Positions 34,279 through 43,684 of a DNA stretch of 64,000 nucleotides are shown piece by piece. The stretch's first letter is position 1. Every line of letters starts with the position of its first letter. A model generated the notes under the pieces. The model was not told where the DNA came from. It searched no databases and was given only the letters and a program-made list of their open reading frames with translations. The position numbers and the translations under genes were made by a program. This DNA is from Notoacmeibacter sp. (lineage in GTDB: Bacteria; Pseudomonadota; Alphaproteobacteria; Rhizobiales; Rhizobiaceae): contig JAIOIW010000031.1 of NCBI GenBank assembly GCA_019912385.1, positions 140,994-204,993 on the forward strand, given 5' to 3'.

Positions 34279-34433
34279 TTTTCACCCCCATCGGTCGTGC
34301 GATTCACTGCGAGCCATGATACTGCAAGGCGTATTGTCGAACAGGGCTTCAGGCAAATGACATTCAACCTGGATAGACCGCCGATTGACCAATGTCATCG
34401 CCGGGCCGATCCGCAGGCAACAGTGTTTGTGCC

Positions 34434-37052
34434 ATGAGCCGCCAAACTTCGACAACGCCCCCCGACCAAGGCGGATTGAGCACCGAAGAGGCGCAGCGAC
34501 GTCTGGCGGAATACGGGCCGAACGAGATCCCGGAGGACGGCGGGCGCAGCCTGGTCGGGACACTGAAGGAAATCCTGACGGAGCCGATGCTCCTGCTGCT
34601 GCTGGCCGCGGCCGCGATCTACCTGGTCATCGGCGATCTCGCCGAAGGGCTGCTGCTTTGCGCCTTCGCGGTCATGACGATCGGGCTGGTGGTCTATCAG
34701 GAGCGCCGCAGCGAGAACGCGCTGGCCGCGCTGAGGGCGCTCGGCGCTCCCCGCGCGCGCGTGATCCGCGACGGGGCTGAGACGATGATTGCCGCGCGTG
34801 AGGTCGTGCCCGGCGACCTGTTCATGATCGACGAGGGCGAGCGGATGCCGGCGGACGGCCTGCTGCTGCGGCAACAGGCGCTGATGATGGACGAGTCGCT
34901 GCTGACCGGCGAGAGCGTGCCGGTGGGCAAATCCCCGGCCGAGGGAGAGGCGGCGGACCAGGGGGGCGCGGCCGCGATGCCCGGCGGGGAGGGTACGCCC
35001 CATGTCTTCTCCGGAACGCTGGCCGTGCGCGGCCACGGTCTTGCCCGCGCCACAGTGACGGGCAGGAACACGGCTGCCGGATCGATCGGCCGGTCGCTTG
35101 CCTCCATCGTCATCGAAAAGACGCGCCTGCAGAGCACCGTGGGCATGATCGTGCGGATATTCGGCATTGTCGCGCTCGCCGCGTGCGGCGGTCTCGTTGC
35201 CCTCTACGGGCTGATCTACGAGGATTGGCTGCAGGGCCTGCTGTCGGGCATCGCGCTGGCCATGTCGGTACTGCCGGAGGAATTCCCCGTCGTGCTTGCC
35301 GTGTTCATGGCGATCGGCGCCTGGCGGCTGTCGCGCATCAAGGTTCTGGCGCGTCGCCCGGCGGTCATCGAAATGCTGGGCGCGGCGACCGTGTTGTGCG
35401 TCGACAAGACTGGTACGCTCACCGAAAACCGCATGCGTGTCCGCATGCTGTCGATCGACGGGGAAACCGTTGACGTCATGGATGGCAAGCCGGTTTCGGA
35501 CGAGCGCTTCCGTGAATTGGTCGCAACGGCGTGGCTGGCCGCGCGCCATGCATCGCTCGATCCCATGGATCGCGCGGTCGGCAGCCTGGCCGGATCGACG
35601 ATCGGAGGACTGCTCGAGGAATGCGGGGACTGGCCGCTTGTGCGCGAATACGGGATAAGCACCGGACGCCTTGCATTTTCCCAGGTCTGGGAAAGCGCCG
35701 CCAACCGCTATGTCGTGGCGACGAAGGGCGCACCGGAAACCATCGCCGATCTGTGCCATCTGCCACCGGCGAGTACGAAGAAATTGATGGTCGAGGTCCG
35801 GGCGCTGGCCGCACGCGGCCTTCGCGTCCTGGCGGTCGCCACCGCCGATGCGGATGGCGGCGAGTTGTCCGACGAGTTGCACGACTATGCGTTCCGTCTG
35901 ATCGGCCTGGTTGCATTCGAAGACCCGGTGCGCGAATCGGTACCGTCGGCCCTGAAGGATGCGCGAGAGGCTGGGATCATCGTCAAGATGATTACCGGCG
36001 ACTATCCGGCCACCGCCACGGCGATCGCAACGGAGGCCGGAATTGAAGGCCCGGAGGAGGTTCTGAACGGCAGCGAGATCGAAAACATGGATCCGGCCTC
36101 ACTGCGCCGGGCAGTGGAACACTACCACGTCTATGCCCGAACCATGCCCGAGCAGAAACTCGCCCTCGTCATGGCGCTCAAGGACAATGGCGATGTCGTG
36201 GCGATGACCGGCGATGGCGTCAATGACGCACCGGCGCTGAAGTCGGCACATATCGGCATCGCCATGGGCATGCGGGGCACGGATGTCGCGCGGGAGGCTG
36301 CCGGCATTGTGCTGCAGAACGAGGATTTCGGCACGATCCTGCACGCGGTGGAACAGGGCAGGCGAATTTTCGACAATTTGCGCAAGGCAATGATCTACAT
36401 TTCAGCGATCCACGTCCCGATAGCTGGACTCGCCTTGTTTCCGCTGTTGGCCGGCATGCCGCCGCTGCTGTTGCCGATGCATGTCGTGCTGGTGGAAATG
36501 CTGATCGATCCGATGTGCTCGATCGCCTATGAAACAACCCCGGGCGAAAAGGATATCATGAAAGTGCCGCCGCGTCCGCTGTCCGACATGCTCATCGGAA
36601 TGCCGCAACTCGCGTTCGGCCTGGCGCAAGGGCTCGCCCTGCTTGCCGCGTGCATGGCCGTCTACTGGTGGTATCTTGATACCGGCACGCCGGACGACGA
36701 AGCGCGCGCGCTTGCTTTCGCGGCCCTGACCGTCGGCAATGTCGGCCTGGCGCGTGTGAACGCCAGCCGCACACTGGCCGTGCTGGAACCGTTTGCGCGC
36801 GGCTACCGCGCTTTCTGGGTCATATCCGGCGTGGCGGGCGTCATTGTAAGTGCCTGTATCGCGGTTCCCTCGCTGTCGGCGATGTTCGGTTTCGCGATCC
36901 CCGAAACACGCGATCTCGTGCTGGCGATCGGCGCCAGCCTTCTTCCGGTGCTCGTATTCGACCTGTCGAAGCTGCTGCCGCCTGTCGGACGCATCATGGG
37001 GCGCATGCCCCGGAAAACGGCGACCAAAAGCCTTGACGGGCAAATTTCCTAG
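34434..37052 (+). CDS. P-type cation-transporting ATPase
   Basis: An 872-residue P2-like ATPase. An N-terminal cation-ATPase domain (STEEAQRRLAEYGPNEIPE) precedes the actuator motif LTGES (157-161), the phosphorylation motif DKTGTLTEN (D324), the TGDYPATA segment and the hinge TGDGVNDAPALKSAHIG. The M4 region reads VLPEEFPVV rather than PEGLP of Ca2+ pumps, so the ion is undetermined. No heavy-metal CPC motif is present. The start is uncertain: neither 34434 (MSRQTSTTPP) nor 34392 has a clear ribosome site. Its stop overlaps the convergent gene's stop by 4 nt. Confidence 0.85.
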   Translation: MSRQTSTTPPDQGGLSTEEAQRRLAEYGPNEIPEDGGRSLVGTLKEILTEPMLLLLLAAAAIYLVIGDLAEGLLLCAFAVMTIGLVVYQERRSENALAALRALGAPRARVIRDGAETMIAAREVVPGDLFMIDEGERMPADGLLLRQQALMMDESLLTGESVPVGKSPAEGEAADQGGAAAMPGGEGTPHVFSGTLAVRGHGLARATVTGRNTAAGSIGRSLASIVIEKTRLQSTVGMIVRIFGIVALAACGGLVALYGLIYEDWLQGLLSGIALAMSVLPEEFPVVLAVFMAIGAWRLSRIKVLARRPAVIEMLGAATVLCVDKTGTLTENRMRVRMLSIDGETVDVMDGKPVSDERFRELVATAWLAARHASLDPMDRAVGSLAGSTIGGLLEECGDWPLVREYGISTGRLAFSQVWESAANRYVVATKGAPETIADLCHLPPASTKKLMVEVRALAARGLRVLAVATADADGGELSDELHDYAFRLIGLVAFEDPVRESVPSALKDAREAGIIVKMITGDYPATATAIATEAGIEGPEEVLNGSEIENMDPASLRRAVEHYHVYARTMPEQKLALVMALKDNGDVVAMTGDGVNDAPALKSAHIGIAMGMRGTDVAREAAGIVLQNEDFGTILHAVEQGRRIFDNLRKAMIYISAIHVPIAGLALFPLLAGMPPLLLPMHVVLVEMLIDPMCSIAYETTPGEKDIMKVPPRPLSDMLIGMPQLAFGLAQGLALLAACMAVYWWYLDTGTPDDEARALAFAALTVGNVGLARVNASRTLAVLEPFARGYRAFWVISGVAGVIVSACIAVPSLSAMFGFAIPETRDLVLAIGASLLPVLVFDLSKLLPPVGRIMGRMPRKTATKSLDGQIS

Positions 37053-39730
37053 AGCTTCCGCTCGACCTCCACGATATCGCCGGATTCGGGAATCCGGCGT
37101 CTGACAAAGCCCAGGGCGTCCATCAGGGCCAGCATGGTCTCGTTGTCGGAGCGCACGGTTCCGGTCATCTCCGTAACGCCCTGGTTGCGCGCCGAATCCA
37201 TCAGCGCATTCATCAGGATCGTGCCGATGCCCTGGCGTTGGCGCTGGTCGGTGACAACGATCGCGAATTCGCAGCTCGTTTCGTCGGGGTTGATTACATA
37301 GCGGGCGACCCCCTGCTGGACGGGGCCCGTATCCTCGTCGGTTATCGCCACCAGCGCCATTTCGCGGCTGTAGTCGATCTGGGTGAAACGGACGAGCATT
37401 TCCGGCGTCAGTTCGTTGATCGCGTGCATGAAGCGGAAGCTGCGCGCCTCGGGCGACAGGTCGCGTACGAAGGCCTGTTCGCTGTCGGCGTCTTCCGGAC
37501 GGATTGGGCGGATCGTTAGCCTGGTCCCGTCGGAAAGAGTTCGCCTGGACACCAGGTCACGCGGGTAGGGCACTATGGCCATGTGTCCGTAACGGGTGCC
37601 GTTTGTGGGTGGCCGCGCGATGCGTATGCGCGCGTCCACCGCGATTGTGCCCGAAGGGCCGGCAAAGAGCGGATTGATGTCCAGTTCGACGATCTCCGGC
37701 AGTTCGCAGACCATGTCGGAAACCCGAAGGAGCACATCGACCACCGCCTGTCGATCGGCGGCGGGGCGATCGCGGATCGCTTCCATGAGGCGCGAAACGC
37801 GCGTCCGCTTGATCAGCCGCTCGGCCAGGATGGCATTGAGCGGAGGCAGGGAGACCGCGCTGTCCTTGAGCACTTCCACCATCGTGCCGCCCGCGCCAAA
37901 CAGGATGGTGGGGCCGAAGACCGGATCGCGACTGACACCGATCAGCAGTTCGCGCGAATCCTCCACATGCGCCATCGCCTCCACCGTCACGCCCTTGATC
38001 TCGACATCGGGGCGCGCGGCGCGCACCGTCGACGTGAGTTCGCGGAAGGCGGCGCCGACGTCACTGGCACTCATGACGTTGATGCGCACCCCGCCGACGT
38101 CGGACTTGTGCGAAATCTGCGGGGAATTGATCTTCATGGCGACCGGAAAGCCGACCGTTTCCGCGGCGATGACGGCCTGCATCGCAGTGGTGGCCTCCAG
38201 CGTCGTATTGCAGGGGATGTGAAATGCGCGAAGCACCGCCTTGGATTCGATGTCCGACAGCATTTCCCTCCGTTCGGCCAGCGCCGAAGAGATGATCAGC
38301 CGCGCACCTTCGACGTCCGGCGGGTCGAGTTCCGACAGCGGACCGGGCGTCTCGAGCGCGAGGCGCTGGTTGCGCTCGAACCGGGCGAGATGCGAGAAGG
38401 CTTCGATCGCGGGTTCAGGCGTCGTGAAGTCGGGAATGCCGTTTGCGCTCAGGAGGGTCCGGGCCTCCGCGACGGAAGTTTCGCCCATCCAGCAGACGAG
38501 AAGGGGCTTCCGGCTGCGCGCCGGAACCGATTCCAGAACCGCTTCGGCGGCTGCCCTGGGATCGGTCATCGCTTGAGGCGTCAGCATGACGAGAAGACCG
38601 TCGAAGGCGGGATCAGCCAGGCCTGCGGCGACCGCGGCGCCATAGGCCGATGGTTGCGCGTCGCCGAGAATGTCGATCGGGTTGGATTTCGACCAGAATG
38701 GCGGAAGCACTTCGTTGAGCGCGGCGATTGTCGCCGATGAAGGTGGGGGCAGGTCGATGTTGAGGTCGCCGGCGCGATCTGCCGCCAGGACTCCGGCGCC
38801 GCCGCCATTGGTGACGATGCCCAGCCGCTTCCCGGAAGCGCGGCGCTGCGCCGAGAGGATTTCGGCGGCAGCGAACAGATCGCCGAACGACTGCGCCCGA
38901 ACGGCGCCGGCGCGTTCAAGTGCCGCGTCGAAGACGGCGTCTGATCCCATCAGCGCGCCCGTGTGGGTGTGCGCGGCCATGGAACTGCCCTTGTGGCGGC
39001 CGGCCTTGAGCACGATCACGGGCTTCAGCCGGGCGGCAATACGAAGCGCACTCATGAAGGAGCGGGCATCGCGAATGCCTTCAACGTAGAGCAGGATTGC
39101 GCGGGTCTTGGGATCCATTGCCAGGTAGTCGAGAACATCGCCGAAATCGATGTTGATCGAATTTCCGAGCGATACCATCGCCGAAAAGCCGAGATGGTGC
39201 GGTGCCGACCAGTCCGCGATGGCCGAAATCAGGGCGCCAGACTGGGAGACGAGCGCCAGGCCGCCAGCCGGGGGTTCGGATTTCAGGAATGTCGCGTTCA
39301 TGGCGTTCCACGGGCGCACGATGCCGACGCAATTCGGCCCCAGGAAACTGATGTTTGCCGCGCGCGCGGCCTCCAGTAGCTCGTTTCGCGCCGATTCGCC
39401 TTCGGGCCCGCTTTCCCCGAAACCCGCGGACAAGACAATGGCATTGCGGATATTCGTGTCGGCCAACTGGCGGACAATGCCGGGAACCGTGCGCGCCGGC
39501 GTGGCGATGACCGCGAGATCGATCGGCTCCTTCACGTCCGCGATGCGGCGATGGCAGGTCTTGCCGCCGACTTTCTTGTGCTTGGGATTGACAGGCACAA
39601 GGGAGCCGGCAAACCCGCCGTTGACGAGGTTCTGGAAAACGATCGACCCCACGGAGGTGCCCGAATCGTTTGCGCCGAACACGGCTATGCCCTGCGGATT
39701 GAATAGCGGTTCGAGTTTTACGGATTTCAT
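37049..39730 (-). CDS. ADP-forming acyl-CoA synthetase / GNAT acetyltransferase fusion (Pat-like)
   Basis: An 893-residue protein. In order it has a CoA-binding Rossmann domain (PQGIAVFGANDSGTSVGS, ~12), a succinyl-CoA-ligase-like domain with GPNCVGIVRPWNA, an ATP-grasp domain (~480-690) and a C-terminal GNAT domain (~720-890; TDQRQRQGIGTILMNALM is the acetyl-CoA loop). This is the layout of protein lysine acetyltransferases such as PatZ/Pat, in which the ligase part is usually inactive. The possible ligase histidine was not verified. The ATG at 39730 starts just before the CoA domain; the ribosome site is weak. It may acetylate acyl-CoA synthetases such as MatB-type enzymes, as inference. 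Confidence 0.8.
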   Translation of the reverse strand: MKSVKLEPLFNPQGIAVFGANDSGTSVGSIVFQNLVNGGFAGSLVPVNPKHKKVGGKTCHRRIADVKEPIDLAVIATPARTVPGIVRQLADTNIRNAIVLSAGFGESGPEGESARNELLEAARAANISFLGPNCVGIVRPWNAMNATFLKSEPPAGGLALVSQSGALISAIADWSAPHHLGFSAMVSLGNSINIDFGDVLDYLAMDPKTRAILLYVEGIRDARSFMSALRIAARLKPVIVLKAGRHKGSSMAAHTHTGALMGSDAVFDAALERAGAVRAQSFGDLFAAAEILSAQRRASGKRLGIVTNGGGAGVLAADRAGDLNIDLPPPSSATIAALNEVLPPFWSKSNPIDILGDAQPSAYGAAVAAGLADPAFDGLLVMLTPQAMTDPRAAAEAVLESVPARSRKPLLVCWMGETSVAEARTLLSANGIPDFTTPEPAIEAFSHLARFERNQRLALETPGPLSELDPPDVEGARLIISSALAERREMLSDIESKAVLRAFHIPCNTTLEATTAMQAVIAAETVGFPVAMKINSPQISHKSDVGGVRINVMSASDVGAAFRELTSTVRAARPDVEIKGVTVEAMAHVEDSRELLIGVSRDPVFGPTILFGAGGTMVEVLKDSAVSLPPLNAILAERLIKRTRVSRLMEAIRDRPAADRQAVVDVLLRVSDMVCELPEIVELDINPLFAGPSGTIAVDARIRIARPPTNGTRYGHMAIVPYPRDLVSRRTLSDGTRLTIRPIRPEDADSEQAFVRDLSPEARSFRFMHAINELTPEMLVRFTQIDYSREMALVAITDEDTGPVQQGVARYVINPDETSCEFAIVVTDQRQRQGIGTILMNALMDSARNQGVTEMTGTVRSDNETMLALMDALGFVRRRIPESGDIVEVERKL

Positions 39731-39936
39731 GATGAATTCGTGCCGGTGCACCAGAGGAAGCAGGATGCGGATAGACTGCGCCGCGGCGGCCGGCATTGAC
39801 CTCGCTCAAATGTTGCTTCGTTCACCGTGACGTCATCCGTCACTCATGGCAATGCGTTGACATCTGCCGGGCAAGCAAAAACACTCGTATGCGTGGGCTG
39901 TAGCCGTCCGCCGCAATCGGACAGGGAGTTAGCAGA

Positions 39937-41142
39937 ATGAACCGACCGCGTCTCGTCGACTTCCGCGACAATGGGCAAAAGGCCCGGCCGACGTTCTCGG
40001 CGGCCGAAATGCAGCGCCGCCAGTATGCGTTACGCGCCCACATGGCTGCAAACGGCATCGATGCGGTCTTGCTGACCTCGTATCATTGCATCAACTACTA
40101 CGCAGACTTCCTCTATTGCCAGTTCGGCCGTCGCTACGGTCTGGTCATCGACCATGACAGGGCGACCAGTGTCTCGGCCGGTATAGACGGCGGCCAGCCG
40201 TGGCGGCGGACCTTCGGCGACAACGTAACCTACACGGACTGGCGCAAGGACAACTATTTCCATGCCGTGCTTGGCCTGATCGGCGGCGTCAAGCGTCTGG
40301 GAATCGAGTTCGACCACGTCAACATCGATTTCCACGACCAGATGAAAGCCGCATTTCCCGAGGTCGAGCTTGTGGACATCGCCGCCCCGGCGATGCGCAT
40401 GCGCATGATAAAGTCTGCCGAGGAGATCGCCCACATCACCGAGATGGCGCGCATCGCCGATCTTGGCGGGAAGGCTTGCGTCGAGGCGACGCGGGAAGGA
40501 ACGCCGGAACACGAGGTCGCGCTGCATTCGACGCAGACCATGGTTCGTGAAATCGCGCGGACCTGGCCGCACGCGGAACTTATGGATACCTGGACCTGGT
40601 TTCAGTCCGGGATCAATACCGACGGCGCCCACAATCCCGTTACAAGCCGCAGGATCGGGCGCGGCGATATTCTCAGCCTCAATTGCTTCCCGATGGTGGC
40701 AGGCTACTACGTTGCGCTGGAGCGCACGCTGTTTTGCGAAACGGCGAGTGACGAAGCAGTTCGCCTGTGGACACTCAATTGCGAGGTTCACGATCGGGGC
40801 AAGGAATTGCTCGTTCCCGGCGCAAAGTGCTCCGACATCGCTCGCGAACTCAACGCGCTCTATGCTGAGCACAACCTGCTGCAATACCGCTCATTCGGTT
40901 ACGGCCACTCCTTCGGCGTGCTCTGCCACTATTACGGGCGCGAGGCCGGACTTGAATTGCGCGAGGATTGCGAGACGGTGCTCCAGCCCGGCATGGTCGT
41001 TTCCATGGAGCCGATGATCACCATCCCCGATCACCTTCCAGGGGCAGGAGGATATCGCGAACACGACATTCTCGTGATCACCGAAGACGGCAACCGAAAC
41101 ATCACCGGATTTCCATATGGACCGAACCATCTCATTGTTTAG
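39937..41142 (+). CDS. Creatinase (creatine amidinohydrolase)
   Basis: A 401-residue pita-bread-fold enzyme that hydrolyses creatine to sarcosine and urea. It resembles Pseudomonas putida creatinase from end to end (TSYHCINYYADFLYC; DTWTWFQSGINTDGAHNPVT). The catalytic His falls at H232, identical in number to P. putida. The M24 metal-ligand positions are replaced (DILSLNCFPM), consistent with a metal-independent creatinase rather than a peptidase. GGGAG precedes the ATG. The ABC transporter genes start 160 bp downstream and the sarcosine oxidase genes needed for the next step are at 52.2-57.3 kb. No creatininase gene is seen in the window. Confidence 0.92.
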   Translation: MNRPRLVDFRDNGQKARPTFSAAEMQRRQYALRAHMAANGIDAVLLTSYHCINYYADFLYCQFGRRYGLVIDHDRATSVSAGIDGGQPWRRTFGDNVTYTDWRKDNYFHAVLGLIGGVKRLGIEFDHVNIDFHDQMKAAFPEVELVDIAAPAMRMRMIKSAEEIAHITEMARIADLGGKACVEATREGTPEHEVALHSTQTMVREIARTWPHAELMDTWTWFQSGINTDGAHNPVTSRRIGRGDILSLNCFPMVAGYYVALERTLFCETASDEAVRLWTLNCEVHDRGKELLVPGAKCSDIARELNALYAEHNLLQYRSFGYGHSFGVLCHYYGREAGLELREDCETVLQPGMVVSMEPMITIPDHLPGAGGYREHDILVITEDGNRNITGFPYGPNHLIV

Positions 41143-41145
41143 GTT

Positions 41146-41191
41146 CGTATATTAGAAGCGCCGCAATTCTGGAAAACATATATTAGATTCG
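41146..41191. promoter_or_regulatory. Direct repeat in the promoter region of the ABC transporter operon
   Basis: TATATTAGA occurs at 41148-41156 and again at 41179-41187, with similar flanks (C-R-TATATTAGA-N-N-CG in both), start-to-start 31 bp, which is about three helical turns. They lie between the creatinase stop and the ABC ATPase start. Two same-face copies suit binding of a dimeric regulator; a related ATATTAGAAT string is upstream of dsrA. Confidence 0.4.
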
Positions 41192-41301
41192 CTTTTCTGG
41201 ACAAAGCGAGGTTGCATCGCGCGTTCGCGGGTGTTTTACATAGACACAGAACGTCCGAAACGGGCGCATGGGGAACATATTGTACTGTCAGGAGGGCACG
41301 C

Positions 41302-42393
41302 GTGACCGATCCAAAACACATGGTCCGCTTTGAGAATGTTCAGAAGAGTTATGACGGCGAAACGTTGGTGGTTAAAAACCTCAACCTGGACATAGCCCAG
41401 GGTGAGTTTCTAACGATGCTGGGCCCTTCCGGCTCGGGAAAAACGACCTGCCTGATGATGCTCGCGGGCTTCGAACCGGCGACGCACGGCGAAATATTTC
41501 TCAATGACCGGCCGATCAACAATGTCCCGCCCCACAAACGCGGCATCGGGATGGTGTTCCAGAACTATGCCCTGTTTCCGCACATGACGGTTGCGGAGAA
41601 CCTCGCCTTTCCGCTGCAGGTGCGCGGCATGGACAAGGACGAGCAGAAGAAGCGCGTCGAGCGTGCGCTGTCGATGGTGGAGCTTCCGCAGTTCGGCAAT
41701 CGCCGCCCAGCGCAACTGTCCGGCGGCCAGCAGCAGCGCGTCGCCGTGGCCCGTGCGCTGGTCTTCGATCCCGAGTTGGTGCTGATGGATGAACCGCTGG
41801 GCGCGCTCGACAAGCAGTTGCGCGAGCAAATGCAATATGAAATCAAGCATATACACGAGAATCTTGGTGTAACGGTTGTGTATGTCACGCACGACCAGAC
41901 CGAAGCCCTGACGATGTCGGACAGGGTGGCCGTTTTCAATGACGGCATAATCCAGCAGCTTTCGCCGCCGGACGTGCTCTACGAGACGCCCCAGAATTCG
42001 TTCGTTGCCCAGTTCATCGGCGAAAACAACAAGCTCGACGGCCAGGTGGTCGAGGTCACCGACGGACTGTGCACGGTCAAGCTTGACGATGGCACGGTGC
42101 TCAAGGCCGATATGGTCAATGTCGGCGGCGTCGGCGAGCGCACCACGATTTCGCTAAGGCCGGAACGTGTCGAACTCGACCCTGCTGTCGATATGGAGAA
42201 CATGGTCGACGGAACGATCGAGGAGTCGATCTATCTCGGTGACCATATTCGCGTGCGGATGAACGTTGCCGGAAATACCGGGTTCATCGCGAAGGTGAGA
42301 AACCGCGGTGACCGGCGCCATCTGGTGCCGGGCGATAGCGCGAAGGTGGGATGGGCGGCAAGTGATTGCAAGGCGCTCGATCCCGTTACCTGA
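41302..42393 (+). CDS. ABC transporter ATP-binding protein (PotA-like)
   Basis: A 363-residue nucleotide-binding subunit. Walker A is GPSGSGKT (41-48), the Q-loop follows at ~87, the signature is LSGGQ (139-143) and Walker B is LVLMDE (159-164), followed by a C-terminal TOBE domain (DGQVVEVTDGLCTVKLDDGT). The start is a GTG at 41302 with AGGAGG 6 nt upstream; an ORF extension further upstream lacks homology. It is first of a four-gene transporter operon of the spermidine/putrescine (PotABCD) type. Its position next to creatinase suggests creatine or a related guanidino compound as substrate. Confidence 0.9.
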   Translation: MTDPKHMVRFENVQKSYDGETLVVKNLNLDIAQGEFLTMLGPSGSGKTTCLMMLAGFEPATHGEIFLNDRPINNVPPHKRGIGMVFQNYALFPHMTVAENLAFPLQVRGMDKDEQKKRVERALSMVELPQFGNRRPAQLSGGQQQRVAVARALVFDPELVLMDEPLGALDKQLREQMQYEIKHIHENLGVTVVYVTHDQTEALTMSDRVAVFNDGIIQQLSPPDVLYETPQNSFVAQFIGENNKLDGQVVEVTDGLCTVKLDDGTVLKADMVNVGGVGERTTISLRPERVELDPAVDMENMVDGTIEESIYLGDHIRVRMNVAGNTGFIAKVRNRGDRRHLVPGDSAKVGWAASDCKALDPVT

Positions 42394-42500
42394 TGCAGCA
42401 AAATTACCGGCGGGGTGTCCGCCCGACCGGTTTGACGATGTCCCGCGGTGAGCGCGGGTCGGGGGACAAAAGAGTTCAAGGACAAAGGAGTAATTTTACC

Positions 42501-43595
42501 ATGAAAACCAAATCATTCGTGATCGCGGCGCTTGGCGCAGCGCTTGCCTCGACTTCCGCGCTTGCCGCGGACATGACGTTGGTGTCGTGGGGTGGCGCCT
42601 ATCAGGCTTCGCAGCACAAGGCCTATGCCGAGCCCTACATGAAGAATAATCCGGATGTGAATATCATCTGGGACGAGAGCTCCAACGAGGCTGTGGCCAA
42701 GCTGCGCGCCATGAACGAAGCTGGCAACATCACCTGGGATCTGGTCGATGTCGTTGCCTCCGATGCCATCCGCCTTTGCGACGAAGGCCTGGCGATGGAA
42801 GTCGACCACGACAAGTTGCTTGCTCCGGCGCCCGACGGCACCCCGGCCAGCGAGGATTTCGGCGACCTGCTGGTATCGGGTTGCTACATTCCGCAGATCG
42901 TGTACTCGACGACCTTCGGATACCGCACCGACATGGTGGGCGACACGCCGCCGACCGATGTGTGCGCCATCTTCGACCTGGACAAGTATCCGGGCAAGCG
43001 CTCGCTCGAAAAGCGTCCGATCAACAACATGGAGTGGGCACTGCTTTGTGACGGCGTTGCGAAGGAAGACATCTATGACGTCCTGGAAACCGAGGCGGGC
43101 CAGGACCGCGCCTTCGCCAAGCTCGACTCCATCAAGGATCAGGTGATCTGGTGGTCTGCCGGTGCCGACACCCCGCAGTTGCTCGCCGACGGCGAAGTGG
43201 TCATGGGCTCGACCTATAATGGCCGCCTGTTCTCGGTGATCGAAGAGCAGAATCAGCCGGTAGCGATGCTTTGGGATGCCCAGGTGTTCGACCTGGACGG
43301 CTGGATCATTCCCGCTGGACTGCCTGAGGAACGCCTTAACCGGGTACTGGATTTCGTGAAGTTCGCGACCGATACCCAGCGTCTTGCCGATCAGGCGAAG
43401 TACATTTCTTACGGTCCGGCGCGCAAATCGTCCGCTCCGCTTGTCAGCAAGCATGCCGAACTGGGTATCGAGATGGGGCCGCACATGCCGACCGATCCGG
43501 CGAACGCGAAGAACACCTTCCTCTACAATTACGAGTGGTGGGCTGACTATCGCGATGATCTGGACGCCAAGTTCCAGGCCTGGCTTGCGAAGTAA
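42501..43595 (+). CDS. ABC transporter periplasmic substrate-binding protein (PotD/spermidine family)
   Basis: A 364-residue protein with a Sec signal peptide (MKTKSFVIAALGAALAS, cleavage after ALA at ~22). The mature part fits the polyamine/iron family of binding proteins (DLVDVVASDAIRLCDEGLAMEVD). AAAGGAG lies 10 nt before the ATG. The polyamine-binding acidic residues were not checked by structure, so the ligand is inferred: creatine or another cationic guanidino compound. A hairpin at 43612-43637 after the gene probably stabilises this transcript segment relative to the permease genes. Confidence 0.9.
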   Translation: MKTKSFVIAALGAALASTSALAADMTLVSWGGAYQASQHKAYAEPYMKNNPDVNIIWDESSNEAVAKLRAMNEAGNITWDLVDVVASDAIRLCDEGLAMEVDHDKLLAPAPDGTPASEDFGDLLVSGCYIPQIVYSTTFGYRTDMVGDTPPTDVCAIFDLDKYPGKRSLEKRPINNMEWALLCDGVAKEDIYDVLETEAGQDRAFAKLDSIKDQVIWWSAGADTPQLLADGEVVMGSTYNGRLFSVIEEQNQPVAMLWDAQVFDLDGWIIPAGLPEERLNRVLDFVKFATDTQRLADQAKYISYGPARKSSAPLVSKHAELGIEMGPHMPTDPANAKNTFLYNYEWWADYRDDLDAKFQAWLAK

Positions 43596-43611
43596 GTATT
43601 CATGACGACTT

Positions 43612-43637
43612 GGAAAGGGCCGGTAACGGCCCTTTCC
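43612..43637 (+). repeat. Hairpin downstream of the substrate-binding protein gene
   Basis: GGAAAGGGCCG (43612-43622) and CGGCCCTTTCC (43627-43637) form a perfect 11-bp stem with a GTAA loop. It lies between the binding-protein and permease genes with no T-tract. Such hairpins commonly allow more binding protein than permease to be made. Confidence 0.75.
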
Positions 43638-43684
43638 GCCCCATGCGGGCATGCAGACAGGACTAAAAGCAGGGTGGGACAAAC

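Noticed and set aside
39937..41142. DMSP lyase DddP or M24 aminopeptidase
   Set aside because: DddP and peptidases keep metal-ligand residues, while this protein replaces them and matches creatinase throughout, including His232 numbering.
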